Below are positions 25,821 to 34,635 of a DNA stretch of 64,000 bases, piece after piece; positions within the stretch are counted from its first letter, which is position 1; every line of letters begins with the position of its first letter. The position numbers and the translations under genes were made by a program. The DNA is from Cystobacter fuscus (GTDB taxonomy: Bacteria; Myxococcota; Myxococcia; Myxococcales; Myxococcaceae): the NCBI RefSeq assembly GCF_002305875.1, contig NZ_CP022098.1:3224001-3288000 (forward strand), in the 5' to 3' direction. Below the pieces are notes generated by a model that did no database searches, was not told the DNA's origin, and saw only the letters and a list, made by a program, of their open reading frames with translations.

Positions 25821-26662
25821 CGTGCGTCCTCCGGCACGCCAAGCGCCGCGTGGGCATGCGCGCGAGCGCGCTCCAGTTCGTCCAGGACTTCGTCCAGCGG
25901 GGGGAGGTCCTGGTCCCATTCCACCAGGGTCGGGATGAGCCGTCCGGCCCGCCGCAGCGTGTAGCGGTACAGCTCCCAGACCTCGTCGATGATGGGCCCG
26001 ATGTGCGTGTCGATGATCAACCCGTCGTCCTGCCGCGTGTGCCCCGCGAGGTGCAGCTGACGCACGCGCTCCAGGGGCATGGCATCGATGAAGGCGCGGG
26101 GCGCGAAGCCGTGGTTGACGGCGTTCACATAGACGTTGTTGACGTCGAGCAACAACCCACAGCCCGAGCGCTCCACCACGGAGCGGACGAAGGTCGCGTC
26201 GTCGAATTCGCCGCCGGGCATGTGCGCATAATAGGAGATGTTCTCCACGAGCAGCGGCGCGTCCACCCGTTGCTGCGCCTCGCGGATGCGGCTCGCGGTG
26301 TGCTCGACGGCCTCTTCACTGAAGGGCAGGGGCAGCAAGTCCTGGAAGTGCACTCCGTTGGCCGATGAGTAGCAGAGGTGATCGCTCCACCACGCGAAGT
26401 CCGTCTGCTGGCGAAGTGCCTCGAGGGAGTCGAGCAACGGGGCCTCGAGTGGATCCGGGCCTCCCAGCGAAAGACTCACGCTGTGGGACACCAGGGGCCA
26501 GCGCTCGGCGCACGCGTGGAGGATCCGGGCGCGCTCGCCTCCAAACCCCACCCAGTTCTCCGGTGTGACTTCCAGCCAGTCGATTCGTCTGTCCGTCGCG
26601 AGCAACTCTCGCGCGTAGGCGCGGCGCAGACCGAGACCAATGCCTTGGATGGAGGTGGGCAT
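25817..26662 (-). CDS. DUF692 multinuclear iron oxidase (MNIO), BufB/HvfB/MbnB-like
   Basis: A 281-residue DUF692 protein with the TIM-barrel motifs of MNIO enzymes: WLEVTPENW, SHSVSLSLGG, WWSDHLCY, LLVENISYY, LLDVNNVYVN, LHLAGH and LVEWD. The His, Asp, Glu and Asn in these motifs bind two or three iron ions. MNIO enzymes oxidise Cys side chains of ribosomally made peptides, giving oxazolone-thioamide in methanobactin and HvfA and thiooxazole in bufferins. Here the obvious substrate is the five-repeat Cys peptide encoded 59 bases upstream. All motifs are intact, so the enzyme should be active. It overlaps bufC by four bases. Confidence 0.93.
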   Translation of the reverse strand: MPTSIQGIGLGLRRAYARELLATDRRIDWLEVTPENWVGFGGERARILHACAERWPLVSHSVSLSLGGPDPLEAPLLDSLEALRQQTDFAWWSDHLCYSSANGVHFQDLLPLPFSEEAVEHTASRIREAQQRVDAPLLVENISYYAHMPGGEFDDATFVRSVVERSGCGLLLDVNNVYVNAVNHGFAPRAFIDAMPLERVRQLHLAGHTRQDDGLIIDTHIGPIIDEVWELYRYTLRRAGRLIPTLVEWDQDLPPLDEVLDELERARAHAHAALGVPEDAR

Positions 26663-26685
26663 GAGAGGGGGTTTCCTACACGACG

Positions 26686-26709
26686 GGGACCGCGGTTGCC
26701 CGCGGTCCC
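26686..26709 (-). terminator. Strong GNRA hairpin between precursor and MNIO genes
   Basis: On the minus strand a perfect 10-bp stem (GGGACCGCGG with CCGCGGTCCC) closes a GCAA tetraloop in the 59-base gap between the precursor and DUF692 genes. No T-run follows. It could attenuate transcription or protect the 3' end of the precursor message, so that precursor is made in excess over the enzymes. Confidence 0.6.
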
Positions 26710-26721
26710 TTGGAACCAGAA

Positions 26722-27030
26722 CTACTTCACGTCTTTGGTGGTGGCCGCGTCACCCTTGCAGGACTTCTCGGAGCCCTTGGCGGCCGCGTCACCCTTGCAG
26801 GACTTCTCGGAGCCCTTGGCGGCCGCGTCACCCTTGCAGGACTTCTCGGAGCCCTTGGCGGTCGCATCACCCTTGCAGGAGTGCTCGGAGCCCTTGGCGG
26901 CCGCGTCACCCTTGCAGGACTTCTCGCTACCCTTGGTGGTCGCGGCGGGCTTGGCCTTGGGGGCCTCGGCGAGGGCGGGGGAGGCGATGACGAGGGTTCC
27001 GAGCACGGCGCCGATCAGCTTCTTGTTCAT
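26722..27030 (-). CDS. Exported five-repeat Cys precursor peptide (bufferin/HvfA-like RiPP)
   Basis: A 102-residue peptide from the ATG at 27030, with GGAG eight bases upstream. A signal peptide (MNKKLIGAVLGTLVIASPALA) and a short Lys/Ala/Pro linker are followed by five tandem 13-residue repeats of consensus KGSEKSCKGDAAA (residues 33-97). Each repeat has one Cys in SCKGD; the second has EHSCKGD. It ends TTKDVK. Export signal, low-complexity Cys repeats and the adjacent MNIO and DUF2063 genes identify it as the substrate of a bufferin/HvfA-type system, thought to buffer copper in the periplasm. The SCKGD core differs from the EGKCG repeats of HvfA-like peptides. It has its own GTAACC/CGT promoter. 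Confidence 0.88.
   Translation of the reverse strand: MNKKLIGAVLGTLVIASPALAEAPKAKPAATTKGSEKSCKGDAAAKGSEHSCKGDATAKGSEKSCKGDAAAKGSEKSCKGDAAAKGSEKSCKGDAATTKDVK
26740..26934 (-). repeat. Five tandem 39-bp coding repeats in the precursor gene
   Basis: Five nearly identical 39-base units encode the SCKGD repeats. Variation is small (Lys to His once, Ala to Thr in linkers) and DNA identity is high even at silent sites, which points to recent expansion or homogenisation. Copy number is likely to vary between strains. Confidence 0.9.
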
Positions 27031-27065
27031 GGGGATTTCTCCGGGGATGAAGTGAGTCCCCGTAT

Positions 27066-27093
27066 CTGACGGGCGAGCGGGATTCTCGGTTAC
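27066..27093 (-). promoter_or_regulatory. ECF-type promoter P4 of the bufferin operon
   Basis: On the minus strand GTAACC (27093-27088) and CGTCAG (27071-27066) are spaced by 16 bases, about 36 bases before the precursor ATG. GTAACC with a 16-base spacer and a CG-starting -10 is, from memory, like the SigF promoters of Caulobacter, which fits the adjacent SigF/NrsF-type pair. Confidence 0.65.
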
Positions 27094-27183
27094 AGGCCTC
27101 CCTGTTTTTTTTTTTCGTGGGCGCTCGTGGTGGGCCGCCGCGCTACTCTGTTCATCAAAGCCCCTGCTGCCCAGGATTCCGCC

Positions 27184-27990
27184 ATGCCAAGCGATCGCAT
27201 CTCGAGTTCCGGCTCCCCCCACATCCGCACCACCAGTCCCGCGAGTTCCCCGCGCAGCAACTCCCCGACGCAACAGGCTGCGCAGAACGTTCCCGCTGCG
27301 CCTGACCTCTCCGCGCTCTTGAACCTGCCCAGCGTACCCACCACGGGAACGGAGAGCCCGCCACGCGACGCCTTCACTTCACAGCCGAGCGATGCCCAAC
27401 TGTTCGCGCGACTGACGGCCCTGAGCGCGTCGACCACGCACACGCCCACGCGGAGTAACGTCTACTCGACCTCGTCGTCCCCGCGGAACTCCGCGTCCTC
27501 CTCGCCAACGCAGGGATACGAAGACCTGGCGGCGCGCCTGGAAAGACTGCGCATGCCGCAGACCTCTTCCCCGCCCTCCACGCAACAGCTCTCGCTGAAC
27601 GATCTCTGGAAGATCAACGATAAAAAACTTGGAATCCGCTCTGGAGAAAACGCTACCGATGCCCGGAACGCGGCTTACTCGCTCGCGGCGCCCCTGCAGC
27701 GCGAGCATTTTCTCAGAGGCATGGACGAGTCGGCTCAGGCGCAATGGGCGAACGACCTCCGGGGCTCCATCCGGAAGATGCTGGACAGCCCCGACGCCGA
27801 GGGTCGTCACCTCATCCTCGCCACTCGCGTCGGCAGCGATCCAAACGCCGAGAGCTACAACGCCCCCGGTCATCTGAAGACGTTCCCCAAGGGGCAGGTG
27901 ACTGGCCAGGCGCTCGCGACGATCCCGCTGGCGGGCAAGAGCGAAGGCGAACTCGTGGCCTGGGTCATGAACCAGATCAAGGAGGGCTGA
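27184..27990 (+). CDS. Unrecognised protein with disordered Ser/Pro-rich N terminus
   Basis: A 268-residue protein from the ATG at 27184, with AGGA eight bases upstream; the frame extends to 27127. The first 130 residues are low-complexity and rich in Ser, Thr, Pro and Gln, without a signal peptide. The last 140 residues are globular and helical (LSLNDLWKINDKKLGI, LQREHFLRGMDESAQAQWAN, GELVAWVMNQIKEG). Codon use in the first part is less GC3-biased than in neighbours. A disordered N terminus with a compact C-terminal domain is typical of secreted effectors, but no family is recognised. It is divergent from the bufferin operon. Confidence 0.6.
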   Translation: MPSDRISSSGSPHIRTTSPASSPRSNSPTQQAAQNVPAAPDLSALLNLPSVPTTGTESPPRDAFTSQPSDAQLFARLTALSASTTHTPTRSNVYSTSSSPRNSASSSPTQGYEDLAARLERLRMPQTSSPPSTQQLSLNDLWKINDKKLGIRSGENATDARNAAYSLAAPLQREHFLRGMDESAQAQWANDLRGSIRKMLDSPDAEGRHLILATRVGSDPNAESYNAPGHLKTFPKGQVTGQALATIPLAGKSEGELVAWVMNQIKEG

Positions 27991-28188
27991 ACCCTACGCC
28001 CAGCGTATGCGTATAGGCAGGAGAGAGGCCACCACTCCATAGAGGCCGACCCCCGTATAGGTCCCCGGCTTGATGCAGAGAGTCTTTCCCGCATAGCGGG
28101 AGGCGGGTTGGGACCGGCCATCGATCCAGAGGTTGGAACGGGGTCTGCGGAGGCCGCGCGAGGTGCTCGACGGCTGGGGAGGCCCCCG

Positions 28189-31100
28189 TCAGGTGAGCGG
28201 GAGCTCCAGCGTGGCCACGGCCCCCTTGCCGGGGCCCTCGCTCTCCAACGCCAGCCGCCCTCCCAATATCTGCGCCGCCAGCGCGCTCGAGTGCAGCCCG
28301 AAGCCGTGCCCGTCCTTGCGCGTGGTGAACCCGTGCATGAACAGCTTCTGTCGCGCCTCGGGAGCGATTCCCACCCCATTATCCATCACCTGGATGCGCA
28401 CCTGCTTCCCGTCCGACGTCAGCCGCACGCGCAGGTTGCGCGCTCCCTCGGGGCATGCGTCCAGCGCGTACTTCGCATTGCTGATGAGGTTGTTGAGGAT
28501 CTGCAGCACCTTGTGCTTGTCCACCATCAACCGGGGCAGCGGTGCCAGCTCCCGACGAATGGTCACGCCGTGGCGCTCGAGCGCCGCCGTCTGGATGCGC
28601 AGCGCGTCCTCGACGAGCTGCACGAGATCGCACTCCTCCGTCATCAGCGAGGTCTTGGCGTAGGTCTGCTGCACCTGGACGATGGCCCGGATGTGCTCGA
28701 TGTGCCGCCCCATCGCGTCCATGTCGTCCACCAGGCGCGTCTGCTGCGCCATCAACTCGTCCGCCAGCCCCGCCAGATACTCCGGCAGGTAGCCTCCGCG
28801 CGCGTTGGAAGCCAGGAAGCTCGACAGGTCCTCACGGTGCTCCAGCAGCAGGTTCGTGGCCCTCTTCAACCGGCCCAAACGCGAGGCCCCCACCGCCCGC
28901 TGCATCATCTCCAGGTTGATGACGGCGCTGGTGAGCACGTTGCCCACGTTGTGCAGCACGTCGGAGGCCACCTCCGCCATGCCCACCGCCCGCGCCGTGT
29001 CCACCAGCCGGGCCTGGGCCTGCCTCAGCTCGCGCGTGCGTTCCTCCACCCGCTGCTCCAGCTCGTCATTGGCCCGGCGCAGCTCCGCCTTGGCCCGCTG
29101 CACGTCCGCGTACAGCCGCGCGTTCTCGATGGAAATGGCCGCCTGCGAGGCGATGTGGCCCAGCAACACCAGGCGCGCGGGGCTGAAGGCATGGGGGGTC
29201 AGGTTGTTCTCCAGGTACAGCACCCCGGCGACATGGTCCTGGCGCATCAGCGGCAGGCACAGCACCGAGCGCGCCCCGCCACGCGCCAGATATTCGTCGG
29301 ACGAGAACGCATGGGGCTGGGAGGCATCCCCGATGACCAGCGGCTCGCGCGTCCGCCGGACATAGGCCAGCAGCGTCCACGGAAGCTCCCGGTCCGGGCC
29401 TTCACCCGACAGCACGGCGAGCTCGCCGGGTGACGCACGGGAAGAAGCCACCACCGAGAGCGCATCCCCGCTCGGCAGCAGCAGCGCTCCGGACTGGGCG
29501 CCCGCGTTCTCGATGGCCGCCTGCATCAGCGTGGTCACCAGCCGCTCCAGGACTATCTCCCCCGAGATGGCCTGCTGGGTCTTGACCACCGTGAGCGCGT
29601 CGATGCGCGTCGAGTCCGTGCTGCTGGTGCTTTCACTCGCGACGCCCGGCCCGGAAACGAGGTGCGGCCACCGGGCCGCCAGGTGCTGGGTCTTGCCCGG
29701 GGCGCCCCACTGCTGGTACGCCGCCCAGGCCTCGCGCGCGAAGGTATGGGCAACAAGAGGCGCCTTGCGCGTGCGCCAGTAGTTCGCCGCCAGCTCGTTG
29801 GCCAGCCCCAGGTACTGGGTGGCGCCACTCTCCCTCGCGGCCAGGATGGCCTCCTCGTAGCCTCGTGTCGCCTCATCGGGCCGTCCCGCGAGGCGGGCCA
29901 GCTCTCCGGACACCATGCGCTCGGGGGCGCGGAAGCTCTCGGGGCAGTGCTCCGCCCACTCCGCGAGTTGCTCCCGGTGGCGCTGGATGGCCTCGAGGAA
30001 CCGTCGCTGCTCCTCCGGCGGGGCCTCCTCGAGGAGCGCGGCCCGGGTGAGCGCCCCGTAGAGGTGGTATTCCCGCAGGATGATGGCGCCGTTCATGGAC
30101 CACACGAATCCGGCGGCCTTCTCCGCCGCGTCGAGGGCCTCCGCGTAGGCGCCGCACAGGAAGCGCGACTGGAGCTTGATGATCCAGTACCAGGCTTGCG
30201 TGGGGCCCATGCGACTGGACGCCATTCGGGCCTCGAGGGTCTGCTCGTCGATGCCGTCCCCACCCAACGTGTCGAACCGGAGCGTGCGCCCTCGCAGCTG
30301 CCGCATGAAGCACTGATAGATGAGGAGCAGATCCAGCGGCCCCTGGAGTCCGGCCTTGTGCAAGAAACCGCTGCGCGAGAGCGACTCCTCGTACACGTCC
30401 TCCACGTTGTGCCCCATGGCGAGGCGGTTCCAGAGGCTCGTGGTGCCGCAGTAGGAGGCGTTGTTGAAGTCTCCCGTTTCGAGCCCATGGTGGAAGGCCG
30501 CGAGGAGGAGTTCCTGAACAGCGGGGAGAGGCCTCGTGAAGTAGGAGATGCACTGCAGGCTCAGGAGCGCGGTCGTCCGCTGGGCGCGCAGGTCGTACCG
30601 CTCGACGAAGGCGAGGGCGAGCTGACTCAAGGCATGGCCTTCCCGGTAGCGCTTGAAGAACGAGCCGGTCAGCACCCCGAACCAGCCGAATCCCAGCACG
30701 ACGGACTCCGTGAAGCCGTGGCGAAGGGTGAGGGAGACCATCCGGGACAGGAGGAGCAGGAGCAGGTGGTTGTCGGTGACGTAGGCCGTCCCGAAAAACC
30801 CCGCCAGGGCGCTCATCAGCACCTTCATGTCCGGGTCGGTCATGGGCGGCAGTTCGATGAGGCTCTCGATGGAGCGCTCTCCTATCAGCGCCCACGCCTC
30901 GTCATGAGCGGCCACCACCTCCTCCAAGGTGGGGTGCGGTGACATGGGCATGCCCAGCAGCGCCATGCATTCCATCATGCATTGGACGGCCTCCTGGGCC
31001 TCACCCGAGGTGAACCAGCTATCCGCCATCAGGCAGAAGACGGCCGCGGTGTCCGCGCGGGTCCGCGTCTGGGAGCGGAGTTCGTTCGCCAGCTCACGCG

Positions 31101-33483
31101 CCCTGACGGCGTTGCCCATCAGGAGCTCGCATCGGGCGTGGGAGAGCCGCACCTTGAAGGCCAGCGCGGGGTCCGTCTCCCAGGGGTCTCCTGGAATGAG
31201 CGCGAAGGCCCCCTCGAGGTAGGTCGCGGCGGGGTGGTGCGCGACCGCGGCCTCGGCCTTCCAACCCGCCTCGGCGTTCAGTCGTGCCACCTGGAGACGC
31301 TCCGCGGGGTCCTCGATCAGCTCCACCCCCGCGTTGAGCTGGCCCACCACCTCGAAGATGGACTCACGCACCTGCTCCTGGGACAGGCTCCGCAGCAGCA
31401 GCCGGCCGACGCGCAGGTGGGTGGCCTTGCGCTCCGCTTCAGAGGTGAGGAGGTGGGCCGCCTGCTGGATCCGGTCGTGGAGGAAGCGGTACTGCTCCGG
31501 GCCCGCGCGAACCAGCAGGCCTTCCTGGAGCGCGGGTTCCATCCCCTGCTCCACTTCCACCACGTCCACCAGATGCGAGAGGGTGCCCAACATCGGGAGC
31601 GAGAAGCCATTGCCCACGCAGGCCGCCAGGCGCAGCAGGTGCTGGGTCCCGGGGGGGAGCTGGCGCAGCTTGCCCACCAGGAAGTCGACGACGTTGTCCG
31701 AGTAGCCCCGGGCCCGGACGCCTTCGGCGTCCCATCGCCACCCTTGCCCAGGCGAGCGGACCAGCAGGCCGTCCTGGCTCAGCGTCACCAGGAACTGAAG
31801 GAGGAAGAAGGGGTTGCCGCCCGTCTTCTCATGCACCAACTCCGAGAGGGGGGTGACCACCTCGGATCCCGCGCCTGGCAGCATATCCGTCACGAGCTGC
31901 GTCACCTGTGCCAGGCTCAGGGGCTCCAGCCGGAGGTCGGTGACCCGCGCGCCGGACTTGCGCACCTCATCCATCACCGGCACCAGCGGGTGCGTGGGGC
32001 TCACCTCGTTGTCGCGGTAGGCGCCGATCCACAGCACCGGAGGTGTCTCCGGCTGGGACAGCAATTGCTTGATGAGCTGGAGGCTGGCCAGGTCCGCCCA
32101 CTGCAGGTCATCCAGGAAGACCACGAGCGGGTGCTCGGCGCTGGCGAACACCCCCAGGAACTGGCGAACCACGCGATGGAAGCGGTGCTGCGCTTCGCCG
32201 GGGGGCAGTTCCTGGAGCGGCGGCTGCTTGCCCACCAGCACCTCCACCTGGGGAACCAGGTCGGCGAGCGCCTGCCCCTGGCCTTCCCATACCTGGCTCA
32301 GCCGCTCACTCCAGTGCCCAATCTCCTCCTCGGTTCTCGCCAGCACCTGCTGCAGCAGCCTGCGGATGGCGTGCGCCAGGGTGGCGTAGGGAACGTTTCG
32401 CTGGAACTGATCGAACTTGCCGTCCAGGAAGAAGCCACGCCGCCGCACCACGGGCTTGTAGAGTTCGCGCACCACCGAGGACTTGCCAATGCCCGAGTAG
32501 CCACTGACCAGGAAGAGTTCCGGCTGGCCGCTGTGGACCATGCGCTCGAAGCCCTGGAGCAGGGTGGAGATCTGGGCATCGCGTCCGTAGAGCCGCTGCG
32601 GCACCTGGAAGTGGTTGGGCGAGTCGTGAGTACCCAGCGTGAAGGCTTCCAGCGGCGCGTTCTGGCGCAGCCCCTCGCGGCAGCGCTCGAGGTCCGCCTT
32701 CAGTCCCTCGGCGCTCTGGTAGCGGTCCTCGGCGCTCTTGGCCAGGAGCTTCATCACGATGGACGACAAGGCCGGCGGCACCTGAGCGTTCAGCGCGTGC
32801 GGAGGCTTGGGGTTCTGGGCCATGTGCGCGTGGAACCACTCCAGCGCGTCGCGCCCCTGCAAGGGCAGCTGTCCCGTCGACAGCTCGTAGAGCGTCACAC
32901 CCAGGGAATAGAAGTCCGTCCGGTGGTCCACCGCCCGGTTCATCCGCCCCGTCTGCTCGGGCGACATGTACGCCAGCGTGCCCTCGATGAGGTGCGTGGG
33001 CGCGGCGTCCAGGTGCTCGACCTTCTGGATCGTGGCCACTCCGAAGTCGATCAAGCGAGCCTCACCGGACGGCTCGACGATGATGTTGGAGGGCTTGATG
33101 TCCTTGTGGATGACGTTGCGGTCGTGGACCTCCGCCAGGGTCGAGGCCAGGGAGAGGGCCAGGCGCAAGAACCGGGTGACCTCGAACGGCTGCCCCACGT
33201 GCTCGGAGAGCACCTCTCCCTGCACCCGCTCCAGCACCAGCAAGGGCCGCTCGTGGAGCCGCTCACAGGCATACGGTCGGGCCACGCCCCGCACCTCCTG
33301 GAGCTGCCGCAGGATTCCGAACTCCCGGCGGTAGCGCTCCTGCTCGCGCGGCCCCGGCGAGTGCGCCATCGGGGTCTTGATGATGACCGGTAGCCCATCG
33401 GCCTCACGCACGGCATGGAAGAGCACGTTCGAGCCCGTGGCTCGAATCGTCCCCAGAACCCGATAGCCTGGGATGTCCAACAT
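28189..33483 (-). CDS. Hybrid Ser/Thr kinase - AAA ATPase - GAF - histidine kinase (1764 residues)
   Basis: A giant signalling protein starting at the ATG at 33483 (MLDIPGYRVLG), eight bases after GAGGGG; the longer open frame upstream is not needed. In order: a Ser/Thr kinase-like domain (VIIKTP, HKDIKPSN near 128 with Lys for Arg, DFG, SPEQTGRMNR); an AAA/STAND ATPase (Walker A GYSGIGKSS near 331, Walker B VVFLDDLQWAD near 456); a long helical repeat region; a GAF domain near 1330-1450; a coiled coil; and a histidine kinase with phospho-acceptor in DVLHNVGNVLTS and a complete ATPase (ILNNLISNAKYAL, MDNGVGIAPEAR, GHGFGLH). It is cytoplasmic, with no membrane span. Ligand and partner are unknown. 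It is paralogous to the protein at 55301-61873. Confidence 0.92.
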   Translation of the reverse strand: MLDIPGYRVLGTIRATGSNVLFHAVREADGLPVIIKTPMAHSPGPREQERYRREFGILRQLQEVRGVARPYACERLHERPLLVLERVQGEVLSEHVGQPFEVTRFLRLALSLASTLAEVHDRNVIHKDIKPSNIIVEPSGEARLIDFGVATIQKVEHLDAAPTHLIEGTLAYMSPEQTGRMNRAVDHRTDFYSLGVTLYELSTGQLPLQGRDALEWFHAHMAQNPKPPHALNAQVPPALSSIVMKLLAKSAEDRYQSAEGLKADLERCREGLRQNAPLEAFTLGTHDSPNHFQVPQRLYGRDAQISTLLQGFERMVHSGQPELFLVSGYSGIGKSSVVRELYKPVVRRRGFFLDGKFDQFQRNVPYATLAHAIRRLLQQVLARTEEEIGHWSERLSQVWEGQGQALADLVPQVEVLVGKQPPLQELPPGEAQHRFHRVVRQFLGVFASAEHPLVVFLDDLQWADLASLQLIKQLLSQPETPPVLWIGAYRDNEVSPTHPLVPVMDEVRKSGARVTDLRLEPLSLAQVTQLVTDMLPGAGSEVVTPLSELVHEKTGGNPFFLLQFLVTLSQDGLLVRSPGQGWRWDAEGVRARGYSDNVVDFLVGKLRQLPPGTQHLLRLAACVGNGFSLPMLGTLSHLVDVVEVEQGMEPALQEGLLVRAGPEQYRFLHDRIQQAAHLLTSEAERKATHLRVGRLLLRSLSQEQVRESIFEVVGQLNAGVELIEDPAERLQVARLNAEAGWKAEAAVAHHPAATYLEGAFALIPGDPWETDPALAFKVRLSHARCELLMGNAVRARELANELRSQTRTRADTAAVFCLMADSWFTSGEAQEAVQCMMECMALLGMPMSPHPTLEEVVAAHDEAWALIGERSIESLIELPPMTDPDMKVLMSALAGFFGTAYVTDNHLLLLLLSRMVSLTLRHGFTESVVLGFGWFGVLTGSFFKRYREGHALSQLALAFVERYDLRAQRTTALLSLQCISYFTRPLPAVQELLLAAFHHGLETGDFNNASYCGTTSLWNRLAMGHNVEDVYEESLSRSGFLHKAGLQGPLDLLLIYQCFMRQLRGRTLRFDTLGGDGIDEQTLEARMASSRMGPTQAWYWIIKLQSRFLCGAYAEALDAAEKAAGFVWSMNGAIILREYHLYGALTRAALLEEAPPEEQRRFLEAIQRHREQLAEWAEHCPESFRAPERMVSGELARLAGRPDEATRGYEEAILAARESGATQYLGLANELAANYWRTRKAPLVAHTFAREAWAAYQQWGAPGKTQHLAARWPHLVSGPGVASESTSSTDSTRIDALTVVKTQQAISGEIVLERLVTTLMQAAIENAGAQSGALLLPSGDALSVVASSRASPGELAVLSGEGPDRELPWTLLAYVRRTREPLVIGDASQPHAFSSDEYLARGGARSVLCLPLMRQDHVAGVLYLENNLTPHAFSPARLVLLGHIASQAAISIENARLYADVQRAKAELRRANDELEQRVEERTRELRQAQARLVDTARAVGMAEVASDVLHNVGNVLTSAVINLEMMQRAVGASRLGRLKRATNLLLEHREDLSSFLASNARGGYLPEYLAGLADELMAQQTRLVDDMDAMGRHIEHIRAIVQVQQTYAKTSLMTEECDLVQLVEDALRIQTAALERHGVTIRRELAPLPRLMVDKHKVLQILNNLISNAKYALDACPEGARNLRVRLTSDGKQVRIQVMDNGVGIAPEARQKLFMHGFTTRKDGHGFGLHSSALAAQILGGRLALESEGPGKGAVATLELPLT

Positions 33484-33797
33484 GAAGATGTCCCCTCGCG
33501 AGAAGCGGTCTGGACCTAGAGAATCGATATGACCGTACAGGCATGCCGGAAGGTCCAGGTTTAACACCGACCCCTGCTGGGACACCCCCATCTCCTGAGC
33601 CCTGAGCGCCCTGACCAGACCACAGCCCTTCGGTGTGCCTGGCAGGATGCTGGGTTCGCGAGCCCGGGTAATTGGTCCGTGGAAGGGAGCCCCCGCTCTC
33701 CTACACGGGCATGGGCTCCAAAGGGGTTCCAACAAAGACGTCAACATCGACGTGCACGTGCGGAAGATCCAGCGAACGGACGTAAGGGGCTGCGCGG
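33484..33797. other. Intergenic region without a recognisable gene
   Basis: About 310 bases between the hybrid kinase start and the decayed phosphotransferase gene. It should contain the kinase promoter. The kinase frame stays open through it but has no good start. I see no repeat or terminator. Confidence 0.4.
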
Positions 33798-34635
33798 CTA
33801 GGGCTGGATCTCGACGTACCCTTCCGTTCCATGCACGCGGATGCGTTGCCCATCCTGGATCAGCCTGGTCGCCTGCTCCACGCCGACGACGGCCGGCAAG
33901 CCGTAGATTTCACCCTCGGACGTGATGACCCGCGGTGGCGCCAGCTTCCGGTCTTCGCGAAGCTCCTGGAAGGTGAGATAGTAGATATCTTCTTTTTCAT
34001 GGATCACGTGGGCATGCACGAGCTGATTGGCTTCCTTCAGCAAGGCCTGCTTATAGAGGAAGTAGCGATTGACGATGCCGTATTTTGGGTATTCACGGTA
34101 GCCGATGAAGTTCCGGAGGCGGAGATGGCGTCGTGGGCTGCCTGTCCACCCTCCAACCGGGCCATGCCCTCCAAGAAGCCCTCATCCTTGGCATTTTGCA
34201 AGTATTCGACCACACGGACTGAGAGAGTGTGTCCGCGGCGTTCTTCTCGCCCAACCACGCCATCATCTTCTCGTTGATCCAAGACGAAGCGTTCATGGCG
34301 GCCATGATCACGCTGAAGCTCCGCGGTTCAAACAAGCTCTTCTTCAAGTGCTGAACGTCTTCCAGGATGAAATCCAGTAATTCCGTTCCGGATTTCGTTT
34401 GGATGTTCCGCTTCAGCGCTTCGATCGACGTCTGGCTGCGCGCGATCAAATCGGCGACGATCGCCGGATAGGCGGGTGGGAACCCGCGGGCGACAGACCT
34501 GGCTTGCCTTGAGCGGGACCCGGTGCTGGTGGATCCGCGGGCGACGGTTCGATGAAATCGCCCCGCTCGATGAGGGTCATGAGGGCGTCCTTGATGAGCG
34601 GAGCGGCTCCCAGGACATCCAACGGGACGCCCCGG
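33798..34635 (-). pseudogene. rph: Decayed rifampin phosphotransferase (rph) gene
   Basis: Reading from right to left, pieces in different frames match the C-terminal half of rifampin phosphotransferase: AAPLIKDALMTLIERGDFIE, then IARSQTSIEALKRNIQTKSG, then AWLGEKNAADTLSQSV, then VEYLQNAKDEGFLEGMA, then VIREKEDIYYLTFQEL-like and YGLPAVVGVEQATRL. Several frameshifts separate them. Near the end, sequence jumps from VITSEGEI directly to YGLPAVVG, deleting the segment that carries the catalytic swivelling-domain His (normally GGLMTHGA). The N-terminal half is missing: the homology stops at the MITE/IS junction at 34636. The gene cannot make an active enzyme. Confidence 0.82.

Noticed and set aside
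26740-26934. A CRISPR-like array of regular repeats
   Set aside because: The repeats are contiguous 39-base units without spacers and encode the precursor peptide in frame.
28000-28150. A 47-codon minus-strand frame (SNLWIDGRSQPASRYAG onward) after the hybrid kinase stop
   Set aside because: It reads plausibly but has no start, ribosome binding site or recognisable family. It may be a gene end relic or chance.
28189-33747. Hybrid kinase starting at 33747
   Set aside because: The extra 88 residues are Cys/Arg/Pro-rich and unlike the paralogue, which begins at the equivalent of residue 89. A good ribosome binding site precedes the ATG at 33483.
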